Assembly (NCBI RefSeq): GCF_017873175.1
Contig: NZ_JAGGJW010000001.1
Span: 248,001 to 312,000 of the forward strand
Direction: 5' to 3'
DNA: 64,000 nucleotides
DNA from: Neorhizobium petrolearium
Lineage (GTDB): Bacteria > Pseudomonadota > Alphaproteobacteria > Rhizobiales > Rhizobiaceae
Every line of letters starts with the position of its first letter. The stretch's first letter is position 1. Positions 1 to 8,418 of the stretch are shown piece by piece. The notes under the pieces were generated by a model. It made no database searches, had not been told where the DNA came from, and saw only the letters and a program-made list of their open reading frames with translations. Made by a program: the position numbers and the translations under genes.

Positions 1-858
1 GCGCTGGCCGATCTCGACACAATCATCGGCCTCTTGCCTAATCAAGAGGTTTGGTTGGGCACTGTTGAGCCGGTTACGACATCGAGCGACGGGTGGACTT
101 CCGTGTCTGGTCAGACCATAGACGCGGCTTCCAACTCTGCCCGAATTTCCTATAACAATGCCATTCGTTCAGGTGTCGATGGCGTTGCCGGGTACTTCGA
201 TATTGCCGATGTCTTCGAGAGCGCGCGCGACAGTGGGAAGTGGAAGGCCCCCGCCGGCGCGCCGCTAACCAGTGACGGCACGCATCAGACATTGGCAGGC
301 TATCACTGGGGCGAACAAAGCGGGGTTATCAGCACGAGTTCGTTCTTTGTTGGCGGCGCATTGAAGTTCCCACGTTTCGCTTCCGCGCAAGAAGTCCGGG
401 AACGAAGAGTGTCCGGGCTTCCCATTGATCCCGCTGCTCTCGGCTTACCTCTCGCTTTCAAGGTGACAAAAAACGCAGCTGATCAAGTCGTCACGACGGG
501 CGCCAGTACAAAGCTGACATGGGCGGCAGAAGCGTTCGACACAGTGAATGCGTTCGATCTTATCAACGCCCGCTGGACTCCGCCGGCCGGTCGATACCGC
601 CTGCATGCCCAGGTTTACGTGACCGTCAATGTCGTGGATGCCGCACAATTTCAGATACGGATCGCCAAGAACGGGGCAACGGCGGCCGAATACGTTCTGC
701 GGCCTAGCGGCACGTCGGCTCAATCACTGGCAATTGACGCGATATTCGAGGCCGATGGAGACGATTACTTTGAGGCGTGGGTCAACCTTGGCGGTACGGG
801 CGACAAGACCGTTTCAGGCGACGTCACCCGCACCTATTTCGAGGGGCATGCCATTTAG
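1..858 (+). CDS. Phage tail protein, C-terminal part (SGNH hydrolase end plus C1q-like domain)
   Basis: The frame is open from base 1, so the gene starts outside the window; an internal TTG at 34 is unlikely to be the true start. Near 274-285 the residues DGTH preceded by LTS match block V of SGNH/GDSL hydrolases, which carries the catalytic Asp and His. The following part (about 520-858) is beta-rich, with a W-x-P-P-A-G-x-Y pattern typical of C1q/TNF-like jelly rolls of phage tail tips. A role in receptor binding or in trimming host surface glycan esters is inferred. The position upstream of the lysis genes fits a tail-tip gene. It is convergent with the cargo operon that begins on the minus strand. 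Confidence 0.7.
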   Translation, partial: ALADLDTIIGLLPNQEVWLGTVEPVTTSSDGWTSVSGQTIDAASNSARISYNNAIRSGVDGVAGYFDIADVFESARDSGKWKAPAGAPLTSDGTHQTLAGYHWGEQSGVISTSSFFVGGALKFPRFASAQEVRERRVSGLPIDPAALGLPLAFKVTKNAADQVVTTGASTKLTWAAEAFDTVNAFDLINARWTPPAGRYRLHAQVYVTVNVVDAAQFQIRIAKNGATAAEYVLRPSGTSAQSLAIDAIFEADGDDYFEAWVNLGGTGDKTVSGDVTRTYFEGHAI

Positions 859-940
859 CGCAAGTATCATCCAGCGGCACACTAAGAACCATGCACACCG
901 GGTGCGGTTCATATCTCGTCTGTCGTTGATTTTAGTTGAG

Positions 941-1114
941 CTAGTCCTCGATTTCGAGCCGCTCCCAATCATCCAGTGTGGTTGGGGGGGCTTTCGGGTA
1001 ATCGACCTCGAGCGGCACTTCCGGTTGTTGGATTCCAGCCTGCCATTCGAAATCCTGTTGCGCGACATCTTCCATTGAAGCGAGTGGTCGCGGCTTGACG
1101 ATTGGCATTCTCAT
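941..1114 (-). CDS. Small hypothetical protein (57 aa) coupled to the H-NS gene
   Basis: A 57-codon frame starts MRMPIVKPRP and ends LEIED. It is acidic and Pro-rich with no recognisable domain or membrane segment. Its ATG overlaps the TGA of the upstream H-NS gene in an ATGA arrangement (1111-1114), the same junction used between that gene and the large HAD protein, so all three are probably translationally coupled. Composition and the junction support coding; function is unknown. It would be the last gene of the cargo operon, with a convergent tail gene 82 bp further on. Confidence 0.6.
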   Translation of the reverse strand: MRMPIVKPRPLASMEDVAQQDFEWQAGIQQPEVPLEVDYPKAPPTTLDDWERLEIED

Positions 1115-1434
1115 GATCGTTGTCCCTTTATAAGGAAGTCATCACGAGATCCTCCCTTAGCCTCGTGTTCACGAAGCCACTTTGGCGTTACGCCCTGTCC
1201 AGACCAGCGATGCCCTTCAGGGGACCGGTACTTGGCTTTATGCCGATATTTGGTCGCTTTGGCTGACGTTCGGATCTTGTTCACTTCGGCGAGCTCGGCG
1301 AGGAGTTCGTTCCTGCGTTCATCAGCTTTCTGCAGGAGAATCTTGTCGATTTCACCCTTGAGAGTCAGAAGTTCAGTGTAGCTCATTTCGATTAATGGTA
1401 CGTCAGGCATAGTCATTTCTGGAGCCACCTTCAT
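1111..1434 (-). CDS. H-NS family nucleoid-associated protein
   Basis: This 107-aa protein has an N-terminal helical oligomerisation region (about residues 15-55, rich in Leu/Glu/Lys). A basic C-terminal segment follows, with KYRSPEG, W-S-G-Q-G-x-T-P-K-W and a terminal DDFLI, the H-NS/HvrA-type DNA-binding motif. Such proteins bind AT-rich, foreign DNA and silence or fine-tune it. The start overlaps the stop of the preceding gene (ATGA at 1431-1434). Encoded inside the prophage cargo, it may control that cargo or modulate host H-NS-like regulation; this is inference. Confidence 0.8.
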   Translation of the reverse strand: MKVAPEMTMPDVPLIEMSYTELLTLKGEIDKILLQKADERRNELLAELAEVNKIRTSAKATKYRHKAKYRSPEGHRWSGQGVTPKWLREHEAKGGSRDDFLIKGQRS

Positions 1435-4400
1435 CGTTTACTCGGGAATAGGACTGTGCCGACGCCACGATACCAAGGATTTCTCAGCTTAGCGAAGAAC
1501 CCTGCCGGGTCAGCATTAAATTCGCGGACGTCCTGCCTATTTCCAATCTTCGCAACGAATGGGCGGACGATCGCCATTTTTGCATTCTGTACTGGGCTGG
1601 GAGATGCCTGCGTGGCTGGCAACGTTGTATCCTTTGACGAGGTCTTAGCCGGCCCATTTCGCTTTAGTAGTAACTCAGCCTCGGGCCAAAGGATCCTGGT
1701 GTTGGGCTTTTTGCTGTCTTTGTTTGCCACCAGCGCAGTGGCCTTAACCCCTGCGTAACCGTTATCGAAAATCAAATCGCCGAGGAGTTCTAGTTCCGTC
1801 CTTGTTGGAGCCTTGGCAACCATCGAAAAGAAATAGAGTAGGGAGTCTCTCTCAGCTCGCGCCAGAGGATACAGAGGGCCGCATTCAATTAGCCATTGGT
1901 CGCAAAGCTTCAACGCGCCGCGGTGAATGCTAGAGATTGCCAAAGAATGCTCCGGCGTCACGGAGCTGTCTCGAATTATTTCGATCGATCCGTCAGGTAG
2001 CTTGACAAGTTCGATCGCGCTTCCAATACCCTCATTCATCAGGGTTTCCAGAAGCAGATTGTGTGTTACGGCGACATTGCTCTTCGTCATTGGGTTGGAG
2101 TTTGCGACATAAAACGCTTCGGCGTTTTCCAGTGGGCTCCCGCCAAACCCGTCACTGTAAGTCATGAAGAAGAGAGGCGTGAAGGGGCGATCGAACAAGG
2201 CCGCCACCTTTCGGTGAATACTGCCTTGATATCCGAAATCGACGGCAACTGTGGGAGCGCCGAAGTCTACTGTCGCGTGCTCAGTAAGATATTGTTTGAA
2301 GTCCCGCCGTCGCGCCTCGTATCTAGGGAGCAGCTTTTCCCAAGCGCTCCGAGCGATATCTAGGGCAAGTCCGTAAATTGCAGCAGTTGTTTGGTGACGT
2401 TTTTCGACGGCCAGATTCTTGACGTTCCACTTTTTAAGCAGGTTGGCTGGAATTTCCTCGCTGTTAATAAGGAACCGCTCCTCGAGCAGGCGCCCCAATG
2501 TCCCTGACGCAGTGAAGTCATCAATGCGAACTTTAAGAACGTCTTCAGGCACATACATATCCAATCCAGTGACGCTTTTTCTGGAAGTGGGAGCATACAC
2601 AAGTGAAATTCCGTCCAGGCCCCTCGCATTGCAGATTTTCTTGGCCATTTGGAAGGGCAGATAACAATCACGCGCAAAGAAGATGATCTGCGTGCAACCT
2701 TTGCTTACCGCCTGGTCTACTATCCACTCGGAAAAGGCCAGAGCAATAGGACCGATGACAAGAAATCCGAATTCTTCTGATGTGGAGATTAGCTGAAAAT
2801 CAGGTGTGCCATTTCCGCCGACGGTTAAGCTCTGACGAGGGGTATTCGTGTGTAGGTATGTGTTGGCAAACAATCCCATTATCGTGCGGAGGTAGAAGGA
2901 CTTATCCAAAGCCCCCTCTTTGACATCTCGCTCGAGCAGCCCCTCTTTGGCTAGGGCGCGAGCAGATGGTACCATGATCGCACGCAAGGACTTGTCCCTT
3001 GCTTTCTGAACATCCCCAACAGGGTTGTCACCAATATGAAGTATAGCGCTGGGCGCCACACCTGTCGTACGGATTACTTCCTCGAAAAGTTCGCCTGAGT
3101 GTTTTTTCGTCCCCAATGAGCTGGAAAGGAATAGATGCTCAAATCCCACATATCCACATTGGGTTAGCACCTGGCGAACGAAGCTTTCTGGGTGGATGAA
3201 ATCGGATGTGACTACAATCCGTCTTCCCGCAGCTTGGGCATACTCATACATCAGTTTGCCGATAGCGCGAGGACGCAGAACAGATAGCTCAATATCCTGC
3301 TCCAGTTTAATGAGAGCAGAAATATCTAGTGAAGGCTGACCGACGCACGCGGCAAAGGAGGTATATACTTCTTCAATCGTTATTTCTTCAGGGAGACTTG
3401 ATTTGTCCTGGAGTAACTGTGCGTCGCGCCCTTGTCTAGTTAAACGCTCTGCCGCTTGCCGAAGCTCCGCAAAACGTACAATGACGTGTGGCGGGAAACT
3501 ATCCTTATATTCTGTATCCAGCCTCTTCTGCATGATTGCGAACACGTCTTCCGGTTTGTAAACTGTTCGTCTAACCAAAGTGTCGAAGATATCGAAGGAG
3601 ATTACGGATACAGCCTCAGAGTCTATTGAGGATTGGAAGTTATTGGGGAAATGGTGAAATGCTGCGGGGACCGCAGAAGGAAAAAGCTTTTTGAAGTTCC
3701 GCTCAGATGGGCCAAATTTGGTATAAGCCAGGAATTTTTCGGCCGTGTTGTCAACAATGTCAGCGCCGGGAAGAACTTCACCCCCACGCGCGTGATTGTT
3801 TTTCCTTCTAATAATATCTCTCAGTATCTCGGCGAAGTAGCTTGCCTCCGTCGTTATCCGGTCGAAAATTAGCACACCACGCGAGAGATACACTTCCATA
3901 AAAGCGTCGGCGTCATGCTTATAAGAAGGCCTTGTCCCCTTGGTATCTATCTCATCGGCGAGATATCGGAGGTGTGATGTTGAGGGCGAGATAAGCGTCT
4001 TTCCGAGAAATTTTGCCTGCAAGCCAAGGGTGCTAGAAACGGAATAAACCCGATCAACCCAAGGCACCATGAATTGTGAGACGCTGTCAATTGTCTCTAA
4101 TTTGCGATCGTAGCGAACGTCGGCAACATTCTCCCGGAGATACCGCAGATTTTCGTCGGTGAGCGCTCGCTCGGATATGAACCCGCCGACATATTGCGTG
4201 CACAAAATCACGTCATCTGTCGAATTCCGAGCGGCCTCTTCAAGAAACTCGAACTGGTTTTGGAATCGGCAGTTGTCACGGAAGCCGAAATAACCGCTGA
4301 TCTGCAGTGGAACGAGTGAAGTTGTCTGGTTCTGTCGCACCGACAGGAGCTCTTCGAAGTGGCGTCGGCAGTCTAGAGATTTGAAGTGTTCGGTGTAAAC

Positions 4401-4970
4401 GCCGCGAAGCTCTTCTGTGATTGTTGTCTTTGAGCTTCCAGCTTGGAGTGGCTCGGTTAAGTTTTGTGGTGAAAACCAGCAGTTCTCATACAGCCCTACG
4501 GGGTCGATCGCGATCGCTCTTGGGTAAGGCGGTCGAGCAAACATGCTCGGCATGAGATCAACGACTGCTGCGTCTGGATAGGCAGTCCTTAGCAAGCTAG
4601 TGGGCGCTTCCCAGCAAATAATCGCGTCCGGCCGCCATTCGCCAAGTAAGCCAGTCAAATAAGCGATTGATTGCTCCTCACGGTCCTGGCTGAGGCCTTT
4701 ATACGAGTCCGTGATGAAGGCGCCCAAACGCTGTCTTTCAGGATCCGACGGCGACGACATAAACACGTTATCTGCCCGAACAGACGAAGATGATTGCTTC
4801 AACGAGCTGAAAATATGTTTGTTCAGCAGAAAGCGAACATCGAAGTCAGGTTGGCGCTGCAGGGATGTCGCGATCGCATGCAGGTACGTCTTATAGGCAC
4901 CAAGGCGGAAATATGGATCATTCAGCTCAGAATCGAGATTGGAGAGGAGAAGGACGTTTGTTCTGGTCAA
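1431..4970 (-). CDS. Large polysaccharide-type protein with central HAD hydrolase domain (COG5610-like)
   Basis: This 1179-aa protein has three apparent parts. The N-terminal ~400 residues resemble capsule/glycan-locus proteins (LLLSNLDSELNDPYF start, 'VYSVSSTLGLQAKFLGK' segment as in capsular-polysaccharide modules). A central HAD-superfamily hydrolase has motif I FDIFDTLV and a later HIGDNPVGD motif. The C-terminal region contains FFARDCYLPF and a long helical tail. This matches the predicted HAD hydrolases COG5610 of rhizobial surface-polysaccharide loci. Probable role: glycan synthesis or modification in the cytoplasm. Start is TTG at 4970 with AGGT upstream. Base composition looks more AT-rich than the chromosome. 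It is coupled to the downstream H-NS gene. Exact substrate is unknown. Confidence 0.7.
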   Translation of the reverse strand: MTRTNVLLLSNLDSELNDPYFRLGAYKTYLHAIATSLQRQPDFDVRFLLNKHIFSSLKQSSSSVRADNVFMSSPSDPERQRLGAFITDSYKGLSQDREEQSIAYLTGLLGEWRPDAIICWEAPTSLLRTAYPDAAVVDLMPSMFARPPYPRAIAIDPVGLYENCWFSPQNLTEPLQAGSSKTTITEELRGVYTEHFKSLDCRRHFEELLSVRQNQTTSLVPLQISGYFGFRDNCRFQNQFEFLEEAARNSTDDVILCTQYVGGFISERALTDENLRYLRENVADVRYDRKLETIDSVSQFMVPWVDRVYSVSSTLGLQAKFLGKTLISPSTSHLRYLADEIDTKGTRPSYKHDADAFMEVYLSRGVLIFDRITTEASYFAEILRDIIRRKNNHARGGEVLPGADIVDNTAEKFLAYTKFGPSERNFKKLFPSAVPAAFHHFPNNFQSSIDSEAVSVISFDIFDTLVRRTVYKPEDVFAIMQKRLDTEYKDSFPPHVIVRFAELRQAAERLTRQGRDAQLLQDKSSLPEEITIEEVYTSFAACVGQPSLDISALIKLEQDIELSVLRPRAIGKLMYEYAQAAGRRIVVTSDFIHPESFVRQVLTQCGYVGFEHLFLSSSLGTKKHSGELFEEVIRTTGVAPSAILHIGDNPVGDVQKARDKSLRAIMVPSARALAKEGLLERDVKEGALDKSFYLRTIMGLFANTYLHTNTPRQSLTVGGNGTPDFQLISTSEEFGFLVIGPIALAFSEWIVDQAVSKGCTQIIFFARDCYLPFQMAKKICNARGLDGISLVYAPTSRKSVTGLDMYVPEDVLKVRIDDFTASGTLGRLLEERFLINSEEIPANLLKKWNVKNLAVEKRHQTTAAIYGLALDIARSAWEKLLPRYEARRRDFKQYLTEHATVDFGAPTVAVDFGYQGSIHRKVAALFDRPFTPLFFMTYSDGFGGSPLENAEAFYVANSNPMTKSNVAVTHNLLLETLMNEGIGSAIELVKLPDGSIEIIRDSSVTPEHSLAISSIHRGALKLCDQWLIECGPLYPLARAERDSLLYFFSMVAKAPTRTELELLGDLIFDNGYAGVKATALVANKDSKKPNTRILWPEAELLLKRNGPAKTSSKDTTLPATQASPSPVQNAKMAIVRPFVAKIGNRQDVREFNADPAGFFAKLRNPWYRGVGTVLFPSKR

Positions 4971-5113
4971 GGTGATACCTAGCGCTTCGTGGTTTTTGAC
5001 GTCGACACTTTGAGAGACGTGGTGATTCTTCCGCTTTGATCTCAGTTTATCGCTGAGAAAGTTGATGAGGTGGGCGCAAATGTGTCCTTCCTATTATCAA
5101 TCCCGAGGAATCG
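4971..5113. other. Intergenic, 143 bp, no gene seen
   Basis: This AT-richer spacer lies between the ABA-sandwich gene and the large HAD protein on the same strand. It could carry a promoter for the HAD/H-NS operon. I see no clear -35/-10 pair or hairpin with a T-run. Confidence 0.4.
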
Positions 5114-5473
5114 TCAGTTTTGATTCTCCAGAGCAGCGATACACAATGCGATTGCCGGAGAAACGGCCTGCCAGTAATGGCCATTGTCGATCCTGGCACT
5201 TCCCTTATCAGGCTCCCAACTGCAGCCGCCAACATTCCCTGGGTTGAGGATCTGGGCGAGTTCATAGGCTTGGTCGAGGGACTTTGTATAAAATGGAACC
5301 CCCATAACAAGCTGGCCTGCCGGATCAGTCCAAGTCACCCGTCTTCCGTTGGCTGAGGCGGAGTCAGGCTCAGCTTTTCGTTCGAAACCCAAGTAGAGCG
5401 CAATGGCCAAGTCAATTTGCCTGTCGGGGCCATCGGTGGCCAGCAATTTCGCAACAATCTCAGATGCCCTCAT
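5114..5473 (-). CDS. Phage ABA-sandwich domain protein (copy 1)
   Basis: This 119-aa protein begins MRASEIVAKLLATDGPDR and contains IDLAIALYLGF, a central hydrophobic stretch, A-Y-E-L-A-Q, NPGNVGG and a C-terminal SPAIALCIAALE. The pattern (DR-x-ID/LD-x-x-IA-x-LG; later A-x-ALC-x-AAL) fits the small phage 'ABA sandwich' proteins common in rhizobial phages. Function is unknown. The start is supported by AGAGGAA upstream of ATG 5473. It lies 93 bp downstream of the FkbM gene on the same strand. A related copy lies at 8038-8418, so the two bracket the FkbM and hydrolase-TPR genes. Confidence 0.65.
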   Translation of the reverse strand: MRASEIVAKLLATDGPDRQIDLAIALYLGFERKAEPDSASANGRRVTWTDPAGQLVMGVPFYTKSLDQAYELAQILNPGNVGGCSWEPDKGSARIDNGHYWQAVSPAIALCIAALENQN

Positions 5474-5566
5474 GATTCCTCTCAGCGCCCACTCTTTTTC
5501 GGGAACGTCCCGGCTTATTCACCGGCGCGACCTAACCTCCTATGTTGCCTCTGGTGAACCCATACA

Positions 5567-6526
5567 TCATCTCGGGTAGCCAATAAGCATGAACTCGCCG
5601 AAGAAACTCGTGAGTTGGGGATGAAGATGCCTGACCATCAAATTGTAGTTCAGGCCCAGAGACTTAATGAAAGGAGCAATATCCAGAAAGTCCTGCGGGG
5701 TGTGGTAGATAGAAATTGCAAATGCCGGCCTATCGCGCTTCAATATTTTGACCGCGCCTTTAACTACATCGAATTCGAGGCCCTCAATGTCCAATTTAAA
5801 AAAGCCAAGCTTAAGGTTTTGGCCCAAAATGTAGTCATCGATTGACGTCACCTCCAAGGCCCCTTCTGACGGAGCCGTCGGGGACAATTTTGTTCCATGG
5901 CCGCCGCCTGTCATTTTGACTGCATGGCTGCTGGAAGATAGCCCCTTGTTCACTGGCACGATACCTTCCCCAAACCGAGTATTTCGAGATACTTCCCGCA
6001 GAACCCTAAAATTATCTGCGTTTGGCTCGAAGGCATGCACTTCCGAGGCAGGGAAATTTTTCCGGAGAACTGCAGCCGATTCTCCCCGGTAAGCCCCGCC
6101 ATCTATCATTATGCGCCCATCGATCACGGATTTTGCTTCCGGGATAAAGTAAAGTCCGCAGTGGTAGAGGAATGTTTCTGGTCTTATGAACTGATCGCCT
6201 ATGTCGACGTTTACCAAATCGTAGTCCTCGCGCATCTTGGCAACGTCGACTTTGGGTCTCTTTTTAACTTCCTGAATCGCCCATGGGCTTCGGGTGCTCT
6301 CGGCGATCGCCCGGTATTCGATGTGGAAGTTGCCTCTACGCGCGAGAGGCGGATGGCAGAACACGCGTTCAACAAAACAGTCGATTTCGGGCGATGACTC
6401 CTCGTCGCAAAGCGCCTTCAACAGGTCGATCTTTGTCTCGATTTCGCGACGGCTGTAATTACGCAGATAGCGCTGCCAAGTCTGCAAAGCGATGTGGTTA
6501 GACATCGGATGAAAGTTATTCGCCAT
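5567..6526 (-). CDS. FkbM family methyltransferase
   Basis: The protein is about 319 aa from ATG 6526; an upstream in-frame GTG at 6565 would add 13 residues but has no ribosome site, whereas GGACGG precedes 6526. SAM-binding motif I is MIDGGAYRGES, followed by an acidic motif in VHAFEPN. The FkbM hallmark KLDIEGLEFDVVKGA lies near the C-terminus. FkbM enzymes O-methylate sugars and lipids, often in O-antigen, capsule or nodulation-glycan loci. An N-terminal ~120 residues outside the domain is unassigned. Being phage cargo next to a polysaccharide-type HAD protein suggests modification of the host surface glycan (lysogenic conversion); that is inference. Confidence 0.85.
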   Translation of the reverse strand: MANNFHPMSNHIALQTWQRYLRNYSRREIETKIDLLKALCDEESSPEIDCFVERVFCHPPLARRGNFHIEYRAIAESTRSPWAIQEVKKRPKVDVAKMREDYDLVNVDIGDQFIRPETFLYHCGLYFIPEAKSVIDGRIMIDGGAYRGESAAVLRKNFPASEVHAFEPNADNFRVLREVSRNTRFGEGIVPVNKGLSSSSHAVKMTGGGHGTKLSPTAPSEGALEVTSIDDYILGQNLKLGFFKLDIEGLEFDVVKGAVKILKRDRPAFAISIYHTPQDFLDIAPFIKSLGLNYNLMVRHLHPQLTSFFGEFMLIGYPR

Positions 6527-6811
6527 TTGATTTTCCGTCCAAGATTTTTCACGTTCTTGACCCACTCGCCGGAAAAAATAAAGGAAATTTTCCGATTGGG
6601 GTGCATGCGCGCATCCTTAAGGCGCGGTTCCATTCCGGCAGGGGGCGCCCTGGGGACGCAGTTTGGTAGCGTTTGCGGCACGGCTTTGCCACCGTCTACG
6701 ACCTCGGTGTATGCGCAACCCGTGGCTTATCTGGTGACGAAGGGTGTTGTTATTTGCTAACCTATCTCCGAGCGCTTGACTGATGTTTTGAGATCTGCAT
6801 CTTGACGTCGC
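6527..6811. promoter_or_regulatory. Divergent intergenic region between FkbM and hydrolase-TPR genes
   Basis: This 285-bp spacer (246 bp if the GTG start of the FkbM gene is used) separates two divergently transcribed cargo genes, so it should hold both promoters. It contains AT-rich tracts around 6575-6600. I cannot define a convincing -35/-10 pair by eye. Confidence 0.3.
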
Positions 6812-8110
6812 ATGAACGCAAACGCCCTCAGCAGCAAGCATAAGGTCAAATCCGGACCTTATTTCGAGTTCAACCATCACGACGGTGCCGATACGCTGGC
6901 CGTGGTGTTCAATGGACGCAACATTAGGCCACCGAAGTTCACATTTTGGAAGACGTTTCAAAGCGTTCATGCTCACGTCATCTTCCTCAATTGCGACATC
7001 CCTAACTGGTTCCGCGATGGTGTCCCTGGGATTGCCGGGGGCGCTCCAGGTGTCGCCGCCGAGATTAAGAAGTTCCAATCCGAAACTGGTGCACGGCGGC
7101 TGGTCACCACGGGGTCAAGTATGGGCGGTTATGGGGCGCTCCTATACGGAGCGCTTGCCGGCGCCGACGAAGTTCTTGCATTTGGAGTCGAGCCACTATT
7201 GGGAGTTCCAGGGGGAAAGACGGAGCATACGCGCAATCATCTCCAATTTCTCTATCCTGACCTGACTGGCTTTTCGAAGCTGCCAAGAACTACGGTTTTT
7301 TACGGCGGGATGGATATCAACGACACGTTGGGCGCTTGGCTTCTTTGGAAGAGACGGCGCGCATCGCTTGTATCAATACAGCATGCGCAGCACGACACAC
7401 CAGACTTCCTGTCAAGGTCGACTCAGTTGAGTGAATGCTTCTATGGCTTGGTGAACGGAAACGGGATACCAGGCTTCGATTACGGCCAAGGAAGCGGCGC
7501 GAGCGATGAGGTTGTTCGGTTGCTTTGGAAACTGAATGAATATTATGTGGCAAGAGACTGGAAAGGAGTGCGGCGCTATCTTGAGAAATCCATCATTGAT
7601 CGCTCGTCGCCGCTGTTGGATCATATCTTAGCGATGTCCTTCTATCGCCTCGGCGATCATCGTAGAGCACGCGATCAATTCACAGCCAATCTCAATTCCA
7701 GTCGTCTTTTCTGGGAAACATGGCTCAATTTGAGCGCCTCGTGTCTTCGTCTCGGAATGATAGAGGAGGCTGAGCGCTATGCGGTTAACGCAGTTAAGCT
7801 GCGCCCGATTCGATCTGTAGCGCATTCGCATCTCGCCACGGTTTATCGACGATTGGGCCGGCTAAAAGAAGCTTATGAGCACTGCGCATGGGCTTGTAAA
7901 TTGAACCCAGGCCGAACGGAATATTTCTCTGCTCTTGCCGAGGTGGCAAATCTAGTACGCCTTCCTGTTCTTGAGCCCATTGCCTTGGCCAGATCTCACA
8001 AGGAGAATTCGCAGTTGGCAATACAATTATTTGCTGACTATGAGCTAAGATCAGAAACCGCCCCGAGTGCAGCTGCGCAAAGTGCTAGTGCCGGGGTGTT
8101 GGCCGTATAA
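6812..8110 (+). CDS. Alpha/beta-hydrolase fused to TPR repeats
   Basis: This is a 432-aa protein. Residues ~25-200 form an alpha/beta-hydrolase core with the nucleophile elbow TTGSSMGGYGAL (G-x-S-x-G). A downstream acidic site (YGGMDINDT) and a His in HAQHDTPDF are candidates for the rest of the triad. Residues ~240-390 contain at least three TPR-like helical pairs (for example FWETWLNLSASCLRLGMIEEAERY, split by eye into A and B helices). Similar hydrolase-TPR proteins sit in rhizobial polysaccharide gene clusters. Esterase or deacylase activity on a glycan or peptide is inferred. Its last 73 bp overlap, on the opposite strand, the end of the ABA-sandwich gene. The start ATG has no obvious ribosome site. 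Confidence 0.65.
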   Translation: MNANALSSKHKVKSGPYFEFNHHDGADTLAVVFNGRNIRPPKFTFWKTFQSVHAHVIFLNCDIPNWFRDGVPGIAGGAPGVAAEIKKFQSETGARRLVTTGSSMGGYGALLYGALAGADEVLAFGVEPLLGVPGGKTEHTRNHLQFLYPDLTGFSKLPRTTVFYGGMDINDTLGAWLLWKRRRASLVSIQHAQHDTPDFLSRSTQLSECFYGLVNGNGIPGFDYGQGSGASDEVVRLLWKLNEYYVARDWKGVRRYLEKSIIDRSSPLLDHILAMSFYRLGDHRRARDQFTANLNSSRLFWETWLNLSASCLRLGMIEEAERYAVNAVKLRPIRSVAHSHLATVYRRLGRLKEAYEHCAWACKLNPGRTEYFSALAEVANLVRLPVLEPIALARSHKENSQLAIQLFADYELRSETAPSAAAQSASAGVLAV

Positions 8111-8418
8111 TATGGGCCGTCGCCAATCCTTGCCTTGCACGGATGACCGCCCCATGTCACGCCACCAATGTTACCTGGGATAAGCTGTTGAGAGAGGTCG
8201 TAGGCGGCTTCAATCGAGAATGTGAATTCCGGTATCGTCCCTGGTTGATCCGCATTCGGCAGCAACCACAATATTTTCGTTGGTTTTGATTCTGGCCCCT
8301 CGATGTGCCTGCGATAGCCAAGATGAAGGGCGATGAGTACATCCAGGCGACGGTCTGGGGCTTTAGCCGTTTGCAACTGCTCGATGAGTTCATTCGTGGT
8401 TATGACGGGTTTAGTCAT
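8038..8418 (-). CDS. Phage ABA-sandwich domain protein (copy 2)
   Basis: This 126-aa protein is clearly related to the product of 5114-5473: APDRRLDVLIALHLGY, a central Trp-Leu-rich segment, A-Y-D-L-S-Q, IPGNIGG and TPALALCAAALG line up in order. Identity is only moderate, so this is an old duplication or independent acquisition rather than a recent repeat. Its ATG at 8418 lacks its own ribosome site and overlaps the TGA of a 32-codon frame, so coupling is likely. Function is unknown. The C-terminal end is antisense to the end of the hydrolase-TPR gene. Confidence 0.65.
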   Translation of the reverse strand: MTKPVITTNELIEQLQTAKAPDRRLDVLIALHLGYRRHIEGPESKPTKILWLLPNADQPGTIPEFTFSIEAAYDLSQQLIPGNIGGVTWGGHPCKARIGDGPYYTANTPALALCAAALGAVSDLSS

